DNA from: Larus michahellis
Taxonomy: Eukaryota; Chordata; Aves; Charadriiformes; Laridae
Reading direction: 5' to 3'
DNA: 64,000 nucleotides
Assembly: GCF_964199755.1 (NCBI RefSeq)
Contig: NC_133918.1
Location: 372,001-436,000 of the forward strand
In this document: in pieces, positions 47,801-58,032 of the stretch
How positions within the stretch are numbered: the stretch's first letter is position 1
Layout: each line of letters begins with the position of its first letter
Notes under the pieces: model-generated
What the model saw: only the letters and a program-made list of their open reading frames with translations
Database searches by the model: none
What the model was told of the DNA's origin: nothing
Position numbers and translations under genes: made by a program

Positions 47801-50800
47801 GACCAACCTAGTGGCTTTCTACAATGGAGCAACTGCATCAGTGGACAAGGGGAGAGCTAGGGATACCATCTACCTGGACTTCTGCAAGGCCTTTGACACG
47901 GTCCCCCACAACATCCTTCTCTCTAAGTTGGAGAGATATGGATTTGATGGGTGGACTGTTGGGTGGATAAGGAACTGGCTGGATGGTCGCATCCAGAGGC
48001 TGGTGGTCAAGGGTTTGACGTCCAGATGGAGAGGGGTGACAAGTGGTGTCCCTCAGGGATCCGTACGGGACCGGTGCTGTTCAATGTCTTCATCAATGAC
48101 ATGGACAGTGGGATCAAGTGCATCCCCAGCACGTTTGCCAACGACACCAAGCTGAGTGGTGCAGTTGATGTGCCAGGGGGATGGGACATCATCCAGAGGG
48201 TCCTGGACGAGGTAGAGAGGTGGGCCCGAGCAAACCTCATGAAGTTCAACAAGGCCGAGTGCAAGGTCCTACACTTGGGTCAGGACAATCCTTCGTTATC
48301 AATACAGGCTGGGGGCTGACGTGATAGAGAGCAGCCCTGCGGAAAAGGACCTGGGGGTACTGGTGGATGAAAAGCTGGACATGAGCCAACAATGTGTGCT
48401 TGCAGCCCAGAGGCCAATGGCATCTGGGCTGCATCAAAAGAACCGTGGCCAGCAGATCCAGAGAGGTGATTCTCCCCCTCTGCTCTGCTCTGCTCTGGTG
48501 AGACCCCACCTGGAGTGCTGTGTCCAGCTCTGGAGCCCTCAGCACAAGAAGGACATGGACCTGTTGGAGCGGGGCCAGAGGAAGCCACAAAGATGATCCG
48601 AGGGCTGGAGCACCTCTCCTACAAGGACAGGCTGAGACAGTTGTGGGGGGTTCAGCCTAGAGAAGAGAAGGCTCTGGGGAGACCTTCCAGTCCCTAAAGG
48701 GGCTCCAGGAAAGCTGGGGAGGGGCTGTTTGCAAGGGCATGTAGCGACAGGACGAGGGGAAATGGTTTTAAACTAGAGCAGGGCAGGTTTAGATGAGACA
48801 TTAGGAAGAAGTTCTTTACGCTGAGGGTGGTGAGACACTGGCCCAGGTTGCCCAGAGAGGGGGTGGAGGCTCCATCCCTGGAGACATTCAAGGCCAGGCT
48901 GGATGAGGCTCTGGGCGACCTGGTCTAGTTCAAGATGTCCCTGCTGACTGCAGGGGGCTGGACTAGATGGCCTTTAGAGGTCCCTTCCAACCCAACACAT
49001 TCTAGGATTTACAGAACAGATTTACAAAAAACACTTCAGTTGCTTATGAGGCAGCTTGGTGCAAGGGGGGGTTTACAGAAGAGCTCCAGTCATTCCAGCT
49101 CCTGCTCAAGCCCTGGAAGTATTTAAACGGCTATTATTGGAATTATTAATATCTTAATGTTTATCAGTATTATAATTCTATCCCCTAATGCCTAAAGAAG
49201 AGATGAGGGAGGCAGGACCCCCAGGCTCTGGAGAGGTCAGTGCTGTGGAGCCTGGCTAGTCTGGGACAAGCGGAAAAGCCTCCAGCCAGACCCCTGCCGC
49301 TCTGAGCCGCGTGCTGCGACCTTCCATTACCTTCCATCTTCCCTGGCCACAGAGATGCTGTGAAAGAAACGTGCCATCCCTGGAGCATCCTCACGACCCT
49401 CCCCCCCACCACTTAAAATATCACCTCAGAGTACAGCAATGTGAAAGAAATACTTTAAACATGGGCTGTTCACAGTGGTGCCTGTCATAATCCAATTAAC
49501 AAGGATTAAGCTCGAAGCTGAGCCTTCAAACAGACTTTCGCAACTACGACCTGAAAGGGCTGGAGGAGTCTTCATTTGAAAGGATATGTGGGAATTAGTG
49601 AGGATACACAGAAAAGGTGATTTCTGATCCAGCTTTCTGGTGCAGATTTGCAACAGCTTTGCCCTAGCGCCAAAGCTCTGCAGCTAATTTAATTTTGGAT
49701 GCAGATGTATGACGAAAGTTTTACGAAAGCATCCTCGCAGGACATGATACCAGTGTTGAAGGGTTGCCCCTTCCCAGAAGCAGCACAGCCAGTGGGTCTG
49801 ACCCGGCTTTCCTGAATCACGACTAGCTGCGATCCCCCACGGAACAGCGCTGCCCCACTGCAATGTTTTCCAAGCCTCTTCTACAACTGATGGCAAAGTC
49901 AACGCTCTCTGGGCTTGCCAGTCTCTCCCTACGGCTTATTCTTTTTTTAACTGTAGAAGTCTTTACACAGGGTACCCTCAGGGACCTTTCAGTATTCAGT
50001 TGCATAAACACATACAAACAACATTAAAGAAATAATTAGAAACGGTCCTTGTGAAGCCCAGAGGAGGTCAACGGTGAGGAGTAATTTTTCCCGGACTTCA
50101 GAATGGAAACTGCTCTTTGAAGAGAGCTCTGGCCGGCACTTGGAGGCCCTCGGGCTTCTGCACTAGGGATGGGGACAAAACCCCAGCCCCAGAGGGCAAG
50201 AGTTCAGAGCTGGTACTTTCACGTCTTTTAAAACTTTCAGATGAATCCGACCCAGCGGCCTTCTGTTTCCATCAGAAATAATCCTCTCTGTACTCCATGA
50301 TGTAGAATCACAGAATGTGTTGGGTTGGAAGGGACCTCTAAAGGCCATCTAGTTCAACCCCTAGTTGGACTAGGGTCTGTACAACACTGATGCCGTTGTA
50401 AGCACCACCGTTAACTGCCCAGTGTTGTTATTATACAAAGCGTAAATTTGGAAGAGCATTTAAACAACTAACTTAATCTGTGCTAAACAGACAGCACCCA
50501 CCTGCCAACTCCCACTTCTATCGACTGCTTTTGCCGTTCTCTAACCCGACTCAGCACAGAATCTGGTGAATAATAAAAATCCCGCGCGTTCTGGTAACAG
50601 GGAACCAGAAAGAGCTTCACCTTCACCCCTGACTGGTGCGTGGGGTCTGCTGGTGACACGCAGTGTGACGCCGGGCAGGTCCCTCCCCTCCTCTGTGCCT
50701 CCTCCCCCTGCGGCAGGCTGGAAACTGCTCGGGACCTTCACGGCTCTGACAAGCATTATGCATTAATGTCTGAATAACGCCTCGTGATCCACAGCAAGCA

Positions 50801-53800
50801 TGAGCAAATGCAAATGTTTATTAATTAAAGTGAAAATGTAGGATGGCTTTAAATATTTGTGGAGTTTCAAGAAGGGCTCGCTCCAGGGAACTGCTTTTAT
50901 CTAAAAAGCAAAGCTGCCAAGCTCTCAAGTATCTAGAGACAAAAAAACCAGAAGAGTTCTCAAAAACTAATAACTTAATAGTCTTCCATCAAAATAAGCC
51001 TCAATGAAGCTTTACCAAATTAGTATCTATCTTAATGTTATACTGATATGAGGGTGCTGCTAAGCCTGAAATATTTAAGTAAAACGTGAATTTCATCCTC
51101 AAACAAATCCTCATAGCAAACTACTCGCTGCTGCTCACCTCCAATCCTAGGCAGGTGACCCTCAGTCCTACATCTAACATTTAAAAGTAGCCGCATTCTT
51201 CTTCATCTCAAAAGTAAACAAGACATTCAGACATCAAGCCCTTAATCTTTATCCCAGACAGAGAGATCTCCATAGGGGCACTTCCCAGTAACAACACATC
51301 TCTCTCCCACAGGAAACCCAAACAAAACTTCCCCGTGGGCTTCTACTTACCGAAAGGCTTTGTAGGCAGGTCGGAACCAGCAGACGTAGCCGCAGGGGCT
51401 GAAGAGGATAAGCCAGAGGATGGCCAAACCAAAATTGACCCCGTAGCCTCCTCCGATCCACCACGCCAGGCAGGCGATTATATTCACTACCAGCGTCATG
51501 CAGTAAACTGTTAAGAGGGCAGAGGAAAGAACGTGAGGCTGTGCAGCTGCACGTCTGTGCGCAAAAAGGAAACAAACGCCCGGTCCTGCAAATAGGAAGG
51601 GTCCACGCTGCAGTGGGAAACTCGAGCCCAATAACGCGGGGGCCAGCAGCACGGGGACATCCATCTCCCTCTTTTGGGACCTGCCAAAGGATGGAGAGCT
51701 GGGTAGCGACCGATGCGACCAATACAAGACTCAGGCCAGCATTATTAAGAATTACAAGCAAGGTTCAATTCCCATTTGTAGCAACACCCCGTTATGAGAG
51801 AAGAGCAGTGTAAAACGCTGCCCTGCACCCATCCTCCATACAACTTTGGTCTCCGCTTGCTGAGGCTGCCTCGGGAGCTATTACAGAGCCAGCTCAGTGC
51901 CTTGCGGGCTCGCTCTCTGCTTCCCTGGGCCTCTGAGGAAGCCTGCGAGTTAGCTTCAGGGCTTGTAAGTGCTGCCTCGAGCGAGGGGATAAGCAAACTC
52001 CAATCAAGCTGAGAACACGGGACCACAGGGGTGGCTTAAAGGCCCTTTCACATCCCTGTTCCTGCCACTTGGATAAAAAGGAACCATTGACAACAGCCCC
52101 CAGAGCACACCAGTGCTGCGCCAAGGAGATGTGCGTGAAGCGACGCTGCTCCCCCTTTTCCCTGGAGCTCAGCATCACTGCAAAGGGGGGGCTGCAGACT
52201 TCCTAGTGTCCGCAGGCTGAGCTCAGCCCCCATGCCAGGGGCTCCCCGCTTTCCCCTCAATACTCCAGGGACTCCCTGCACGCCCCAGGCTCTGCCAGCG
52301 TTGAAGAGGCTTAGGCCAGTTACAAGCTCATACTTTGAAAAACAGTCGGCAGCTCTTAAAAAAACTTTGCAGTAACCTGTACCAATTAGCACAGACAAAG
52401 AGAAACCAGAAGGCAGAGGGTCCAAACACAAACGACCCTTCAGTCCTGCCTGGTGATGAGCTCACAGCACCACTTTGGACCCCGGTCTCATTTATTCAGT
52501 CAAAATTACATCCCAGAATGTCTCTTCGCCCGTGGTAAGTGAACAAGCCCTGCCCATTCCTTGCTTCACTACCCGCCGTGGCTCTGCCGCACGCCTGCAC
52601 ATCACTGCCTCGGTCCTCTGACGCCCGACGCCAGCCTGGCCTCTCCCGACTCTTGGCGCAGACCCACCTGCCTTCACGCTGCTGAACAGCTCCAAAGTTG
52701 GGTGGTCATAAAAAAATATTGACAACACAGTCAGGAGAATTTAGCGTGGAAAGCATGCGAGCCCAGCCGCTGCTTCTGACACACAAACTACGTGAGAGTT
52801 AAAATAAAAGATTGTTTTACTACAAAGAAAATTTCTTCCAAGTAGCTAACAACAAGGCTTTATACGCGATGGTTTGGGTCTATCTTAATATTGGTGGGAA
52901 GAAAGAATTTTAATTATTTAAATTTAATTTATACAGTGATTAGCTGCAGTTCTAATTTTTCTTTTCAGAAGTCATTTACTCTCTACAAAAACACCCCAAT
53001 CACCAAGCCAGGAGCATCCATAAAGTTTTGAGGAACTTCTGGCTCTCCCTGCGTGTCAGGCAGGAGTTCGTTCTCCAGTAGTGGGAGCTCTGGTACAGGT
53101 TTCCCCAAACCATCATCCACCTTAATAAAACATCCAATTAAAGTAATGAGCATTCAACTTTCCAGTGATGACTTCGGTGTTTCTATTTTTAACACCGGCC
53201 TTTTCTTGTTTACCACTTTCCCTCCATATGTGTCTCTCTCCATTCCATCCCAAAAAGTCGGGGAGAGCCCAAAAGCAAGCGTGGGCAGCCGGAAATTTTA
53301 AAACTCCTGGTGAAAATGCCAGGTCTTCTCCAGCCACGCCTTGACTAGTTGCCCAAATGGCTGGCACCTTTCCAGCCTGCCATTAACTTGACTGAGGGAC
53401 GCTCTGTTTGGGGAGAGCCGCAGACAAAGGCAGCTTTACAGCGTGCAACATTTAACCAGTTAGTCTGAAGGGACAAGCAGTTTCTTCAGGCAAGAAAATT
53501 ACAGAGCTCATTTCAGCATCTCTAAATAACAAAAGAACAATGGAGTGATAGATTACGCTATTATTTATGCACACAAATCTCTCTCATACACACATCCTAT
53601 GCATCTGGAAGAAAAGCCATGCCACCAAATGCATATCTGGCAGAAAACAAGGTTTCCTTCAGTGAGGAGGGTAAATAGGATGACAAGCATTTAGGGGGAA
53701 AAAAGATAAGCAAGGCAAAAAGATTTTTAATCTTCCAAAGCATTCCCTGTGGTTCTCTAGCCCTGCCGCACCATTTTTCATCCGACTTCATTCCTTGGAA

Positions 53801-56800
53801 AAGAATGGTCAATATTCATTACTGATTTTTTGAACGGCTGAGCCAGCCGGCACGAGCCCAGAGCCAGGAGGTCTGTTCATACAGAGCATCGGCAAATCAC
53901 CAGCTGTGACCAAGAGGATCAGCGCCTTCTCCAGCAGGACAGGGAACCTTCTGCAGGCTTACGGATAGCTGCAGAAGAGACGGCACACGGCTAGAAGACA
54001 CTGCTTCGACTGGGAAGGGAAATCTGTGGATGGCACAAACAAGGGGGAATTCTACCCTTCCTATAGCGAGGTGGGGAGACAGGTAGCAAGCATAAAAGCC
54101 ACGTTTATTTTCTTGCCTAAAATTCTCCTGTTCATCCTATTTTAGGCCAATTGGGAATTACTTTAAGAGTTACGTTTTGGGGAGTAAAACGTCACTTGCA
54201 TTAATAAAGGATTCAAATGTGGTCTGCTTTTTTCCCCCTCAGATTTACTAATAGACTTTTCTAGCACTATTACTCTCTTCTTTCTTCAACAGCTGCTCTG
54301 TGGCAAAGATTTAAGGTGTGACAACTTAAAATTTGGGCATAAAGTTATAGTACAGTATTCTATGAGGAATATTGTTTCTCATCAACTAATTGCAGTCACA
54401 ACTTTAAAGCACACGAGTCATTGAGATGTATGGTCTGCTACCACACATACATGTTTTCCCAGCACAGGTTTCTTATTCAACTTACAGATCCAGACGTGGT
54501 AGATTCTCTTCACCAGAGACTGATAATCGATGGGAATTTCATCAGCAAAATTCTGGTAGAAACATGGTTTCAGAGGGATAAACTTGGGGAGCGGTGGGAA
54601 GTTATTCACCTTTTCTACAACGCAGAACACAGACATTAGCTGAACGCAGAAGCATTACCATATGGCTGAGCAGGTGTAATACCCTCCACACCTTCCCCAC
54701 ACACACCCCCGGGCCCCAGGGTCGAGGGGACTCCTAAGAATCAAAAGCGAAACCCATCGCCAGCTCTGGCCATTCATCTCCATCCTCACCAAACACCTCG
54801 TTCTCCTTCCTCGGCAGCGGAGAGGACACTTAAACTAGCACATGCAAAGCTTAGAGCAAGTTGCTAATGAGCAACACGTGGATTCAATCCCTTTACTCAT
54901 CAGTGTGAAGCTGTGCAAAAGGCACTGCAAGACAAAAAAACCTGAAAGTAAGCTCCAGGATGAAGTTCCCCAGGAAGTGGGGAGAGGCCAGCAACATCTG
55001 GGGGCGGGGGGGGACAGGCTGCACGGAGGTTTTTAATTACAACCTCTCTGAAAACCAAAGCCAGAGGAAAGGCTGGCCATTGTCCAGCCAAGCAGATTTA
55101 CCTACAGACACAAGCTCTGCACAGCCAGGCTCGCCGGCGCGTGGTGGCAGGGATGTCCCTGTCACAGTAAGGAAGGGTGCCTTCGGAAAGCACCTCCCAA
55201 ACTGGAATTTAGTACTTGGATATCATCCAGTTCAGGGAAGGCACATCAGATGTCAGGCATGATTGTGTTGTGACAAGACGCATGAACGTACCCTTTTTTC
55301 TTTAACAGACACGTTTTTCCTGTAAGGTTAAGCCCCAGAAAAAAGAAAAAAAATCAAACCCACCGCATTCAGATACAATAAATCAGCAAATGCTGACAAA
55401 AGCATGGCATGGTGAAGAAAACCTTACCTTAGTAAGAAATTGTGTTTATAAATCAAGTAATTAAATGCCTAAATCCTCTGTGTTTAAGCTGCTGTCAGCT
55501 TCTACACAGATGCGCAGATTTGTCGGTGTATCTGTGTGTGCCTGGATGTGCGTTTCTACATGTTTGGGAATGTTTGCTCTTGCCTTCCAGTGCTGATTAA
55601 AGTTTGATTCCAGGGCATTGTGACTAATTGTCTCTAGTCTACTTCAGCCCCAGTAAATAGAATTAAAAACAACCAGAGGAAGAGATGAAGAATGTCCTGG
55701 GAAAACCTCCAAATGGCACAGAAGATGAGAGGAAATGTCTGAACAAGAACTGTCAGCGCAAGAGTTCCCCTTCTCTTGCCATTATCTCCCTGTGAGAAGA
55801 CATTTTGCAGGAGCAGCTTCCTAGCTTCATTTGAAGGTTGGCAGGGAAGGAGCTAAAGCTGTAAGCCAGGCTTTAGGAGAAAAAAGGCTTTACTTCGTGC
55901 AAAGGAAAGACATCTTTTCACACAGAAAATACGGTGCGGATAACGCCCACTGTGAGTACACCAGAATTAAATATGGAATAATGTCTGAAGTCACCAGCTC
56001 AACTTGTTGTTTCATTAGACTTTTCCTCATAAAAACAAATATTAAGTCTTCTGCCCCTCCTCGCCCATCTCCTCTAAAAGCATTTAACATTAGTTCAGGT
56101 GCCCTTTAAAGCTGGTATTCGTTACTGGATAACACCTACAGCCCATCACATGTACTTCCGATGTCTTGCCGCTTTCAAAGTCCATAGGAATTTGGACTTC
56201 TTAGGACTTATTTTTTGTTTGCTATAAACACCTCCTGAGCTTTCTGCCGGACACTCTGTCTCAGCTGCCTACAAAAGGACATAACAGTGCTGGATCAAAG
56301 GAAGGGAAGAGGGCTCCGCTTTTAAAGCTAACGAGACAGCTCTCTAGGAAAGTCAATAAGACCAAGATTAACCGACCACAGTAAAAGCAGATTCTCTAAC
56401 AATCTGGGGGGGTGGAATTTGAGGGATGAGGAAAATTTTGTTCTGTCCCTCTTCAACAGCCGAAGCTGCAGGTAGTTACTTCGGTTCTGTTCTCTTCTCT
56501 TTCCTCTCTCCTACAGTCCAGCTCTGTCGTGGGCAGTAGAGCTGCTGCCAGCCTCTACTGCAGAAGTTCCCAAATGGTGGGGCCAAAACCAACTGGCCAG
56601 CTGGGCACCAGCCGCTGCAGTTTGTTATTTTTCAAGCTCACAACACGCTCCAAGTACTTCCACACTTGTTTGCTAGGTACACAAAGATCGGGATTACACC
56701 TCTTCTCTGTGGCTGCCCAGCTGCAGGCAGCCAGATGACCACTTTTTCCCCACCCAGAGACCCTGTAGTTTTCAACTGTTCCGGGTTACTTCCAAGAACA

Positions 56801-57403
56801 GACAAAAGAAATCAAAGGAAAATATCCCCTTTCATGTCGGACCGCATAGCTTGGAGTGCTACAGCACTCCCGTTGAGGCATGGATCAACACAGTAGATCA
56901 GCAAGCACAACCCGTGCTTTCACAAACTGAACTGTATTACCAACGAACAGCAGCTGTATGCAAGTCCCTGGCCCTCTCTTATCTTAAAAAGGTTGGGAGG
57001 AATTGTGCTACTAATGTCACCAAAGGTAAAATTAAGATGTATCAATATCAGTAGTACAGCTAGGAACGCTGTGGAAAGCTGTTTAGCCTCCGTAAGGCAG
57101 GAATTCTTCTCATATACTTTTTTGTGAATAAATTCCATCCTCGCAGAGCTTTCAAACGAGTCACACCTTTAGGGGCAGAACAGTAAACCCAGCTGACAAA
57201 TCTGCAGTGGATGCAGCATAAAAGTGAATGTGACCAAGGCAAGAAAAGAGAAGTAGCTGAAGAGCTTTCGGGATCTCCGAGATCTCAGGATGGGATGCAT
57301 GTCACATACCTGATGCGTTACAGCCATCACAGCACGCTGAAAAAACATTCTCTGAAACCTGTCTCCCTACATCGCTGTATTTTGAGGTGCTCTTACCTGC
57401 CAT
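44707..57403 (-). CDS. SCAMP4: Secretory carrier membrane protein 4, complete spliced CDS
   Basis: CDS complement(44707..44883, 45616..45733, 46687..46788, 51351..51507, 54486..54614, 57397..57403) totals 690 bases: 229 residues plus stop, the same length as human SCAMP4. SCAMPs are four-pass proteins of post-Golgi recycling vesicles. SCAMP4 belongs to the short class without N-terminal NPF repeats, so it probably does not bind EH-domain proteins. Visible features: N-terminal [20 protein letters not shown], membrane spans near residues 43-63, 71-88, 103-124 and 146-171, the conserved cytoplasmic loop [11 protein letters not shown] (88-98; the E-peptide region linked to exocytosis), and a Gly/Pro/Asn-rich tail ending GNQWP. 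FADEIP and the ending distinguish it from SCAMP5. Every junction is GT-AG and in phase. CSNK1G2 lies downstream on the same strand as in human. Confidence 0.96.
44884..45615 (-). other. SCAMP4: SCAMP4 intron 6
   Basis: 732-base intron with GTAGGTG donor and TTAG acceptor. No other feature is seen. Confidence 0.9.
45616..45733 (-). CDS. SCAMP4: SCAMP4 exon encoding the fourth membrane span
   Basis: 118 bases, acceptor TTCCAG, donor GTAGGTG. It encodes the end of the [12 protein letters not shown] block and [15 protein letters not shown].. (TM4). Phase 2 in, phase 0 out. Confidence 0.95.
45734..46686 (-). other. SCAMP4: SCAMP4 intron 5
   Basis: 953-base GT-AG intron. No gene or repeat is recognised in it. 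Confidence 0.9.
46687..46788 (-). CDS. SCAMP4: SCAMP4 exon encoding the third membrane span
   Basis: 102 bases, acceptor CTTCACAG, donor GTAAGCAGG. It encodes [20 protein letters not shown] and [13 protein letters not shown], a highly conserved SCAMP segment. It completes the Arg codon of the preceding exon and ends with two bases of a Cys codon. Confidence 0.96.
47685..49015 (+). mobile_element. 5'-truncated CR1 LINE, plus orientation, with decayed reverse transcriptase
   Basis: Translated pieces of the CR1 ORF2 reverse transcriptase run in order. [40 protein letters not shown] and [20 protein letters not shown] (47,720-47,910) come first, then TSGVPQGS (about 48,035-48,060). A frame break follows, then [24 protein letters not shown] (about 48,130-48,155), [25 protein letters not shown] and [20 protein letters not shown]. 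The 3' end (48,960-49,012) has CTAGATGGCC, CTTCCAACCCAAC and ATTCTAGGATT. The catalytic F/YADD box reads FAND, one acidic residue lost, and there are frame breaks, so the copy is dead. It is 5' truncated and lies antisense inside a SCAMP4 intron. Confidence 0.95.
50304..50365 (-). mobile_element. CR1 LINE 3' terminal fragment, minus orientation
   Basis: AATCACAGAATGTGTTGGG, GGAAGGGACCTCTAAAGGCC and ATCTAGTTCAACCCC are the reverse complement of the CR1 3' end. Its match to the 3' end of the 47.7-49.0 kb copy, in opposite orientation and 1.3 kb away, forms a short inverted repeat. Confidence 0.9.
51351..51507 (-). CDS. SCAMP4: SCAMP4 exon encoding membrane spans 1-2 and the E-peptide loop
   Basis: 157 bases, acceptor CCCTCTTAACAG, donor GTAAGTAG. 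It encodes [20 protein letters not shown] (TM1), [18 protein letters not shown] (TM2) and [17 protein letters not shown] and CWFRP.YKAFR are SCAMP family signatures. Confidence 0.97.
51508..54485 (-). other. SCAMP4: SCAMP4 intron 3
   Basis: 3.0-kb GT-AG intron with an A/T-rich portion at about 52,800-53,000. No gene is recognised. Confidence 0.9.
54486..54614 (-). CDS. SCAMP4: SCAMP4 exon encoding the N-terminal cytoplasmic segment
   Basis: 129 bases, acceptor TTCTGCGTTGTAG, donor GTAAGTTG. It encodes [20 protein letters not shown], then [20 protein letters not shown] and WI. The Pro-rich start [11 protein letters not shown] is shared by short SCAMPs. FADEIP resembles human SCAMP4 FSDEIP. 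An in-frame ATG lies in the intron 22 bases upstream of the exon. Confidence 0.97.
54615..57396 (-). other. SCAMP4: SCAMP4 intron 2
   Basis: 2.8-kb intron from a GTAAGAG donor to a GTAG acceptor. No other gene is recognised. In particular, no ADAT3-like deaminase frame is present. Confidence 0.85.
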
Positions 57404-57452
57404 TTCTATTAGGAGTGTTCCCTGGTGAAGTTTCAGACAGATTGCAACAGAT
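57397..57452 (-). CDS. SCAMP4: SCAMP4 start exon: 49 bases of leader and 7 coding bases
   Basis: The acceptor is excellent (GCTTTTCTTTCTCCACTAG, minus strand). The exon ends ATGGCAG immediately before the donor GTAAGAG. ATGGCAG supplies Met-Ala and the first base of the Glu codon completed by the next exon, giving [10 protein letters not shown], the N-terminus expected of a short SCAMP. The seven bases also bring the total to exactly 229 residues. The ATG has G at -3 and +4. I preferred it over ATGGCGG at 63,101-63,107, which has a much poorer donor and no acceptor. Confidence 0.9.
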
Positions 57453-57890
57453 CTAGTGGAGAAAGAAAAGCAGGTCAGCACGTGTCACGAACCAGTGCCC
57501 CAAGAACCTCCTGGGTTCGGGACTCTCTCTGGCACAGCGTTTGACAGACTACAAGCCCAGGCTCCCACTACAAACCAGTTGTCTCCAATTGCCCAAAGTA
57601 GACACGCTGGAACCTTACAGAAGGGATCACTGTTTCTCCTTGTTCATATAAATCTCCACCTGGTAGCATCTCATTCAGCACAACCCCACTGTCAACCACT
57701 TTTAAGGCTTGGATTATTCAGCAGCAAACAAATGCACTCGTAGCGGTACCTGGCAAAGGCTGAGGACGCGGAGGCAGCTGCTGCCAGAACACGGGGACCT
57801 CCCAGCTGCAGCCAAACAAGCCGAGGCAGCCAGGTCTGGGTGGGACCCAGCACAGGGCACGCATCGGAAGAGAAATTTGTAGGAGCTCAC

Positions 57891-57961
57891 CAGACTCAAT
57901 GCCTCATTTAGGTGCTGAGATGATTCGTTGGCTTCTGGCTCTCTGCAGACTTTCCCAGCTG
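57891..57961 (-). other. SCAMP4: Candidate additional 5' leader exon of SCAMP4
   Basis: 71 bases between a strong acceptor (CATCTCTTTGTTTCAG) and a donor GTGAGCTCC, 439 bases upstream of the start exon on the same strand. One frame is open throughout (..AGKVCREPEANESSQHLNEA..), but it has no ATG and does not join the SCAMP4 frame usefully. I read it as a possible noncoding or alternative exon. Confidence 0.35.
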
Positions 57962-58008
57962 CTGAAACAAAGAGATGGGCACTGTTAGCTGGGAAGTAAA
58001 CTGCTGTT

Positions 58009-58032
58009 CAAAAAAAATAAATAAATAAAAAC
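58009..58032 (+). repeat. (AAAT)n simple repeat
   Basis: AAAAAAAATAAATAAATAAA, a short tetranucleotide run in the SCAMP4 5' intron. A similar run with AAAC units is at 59,381-59,402. Confidence 0.8.

Larger units (their letters stand above)
46789..51350 (-). other. SCAMP4: SCAMP4 intron 4, carrying CR1 copies
   Basis: 4.6-kb GT-AG intron. It contains the 1.3-kb antisense CR1 at 47,685-49,015 and a short minus-orientation CR1 tail at 50,304-50,365. The remainder is unremarkable. Confidence 0.9.
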
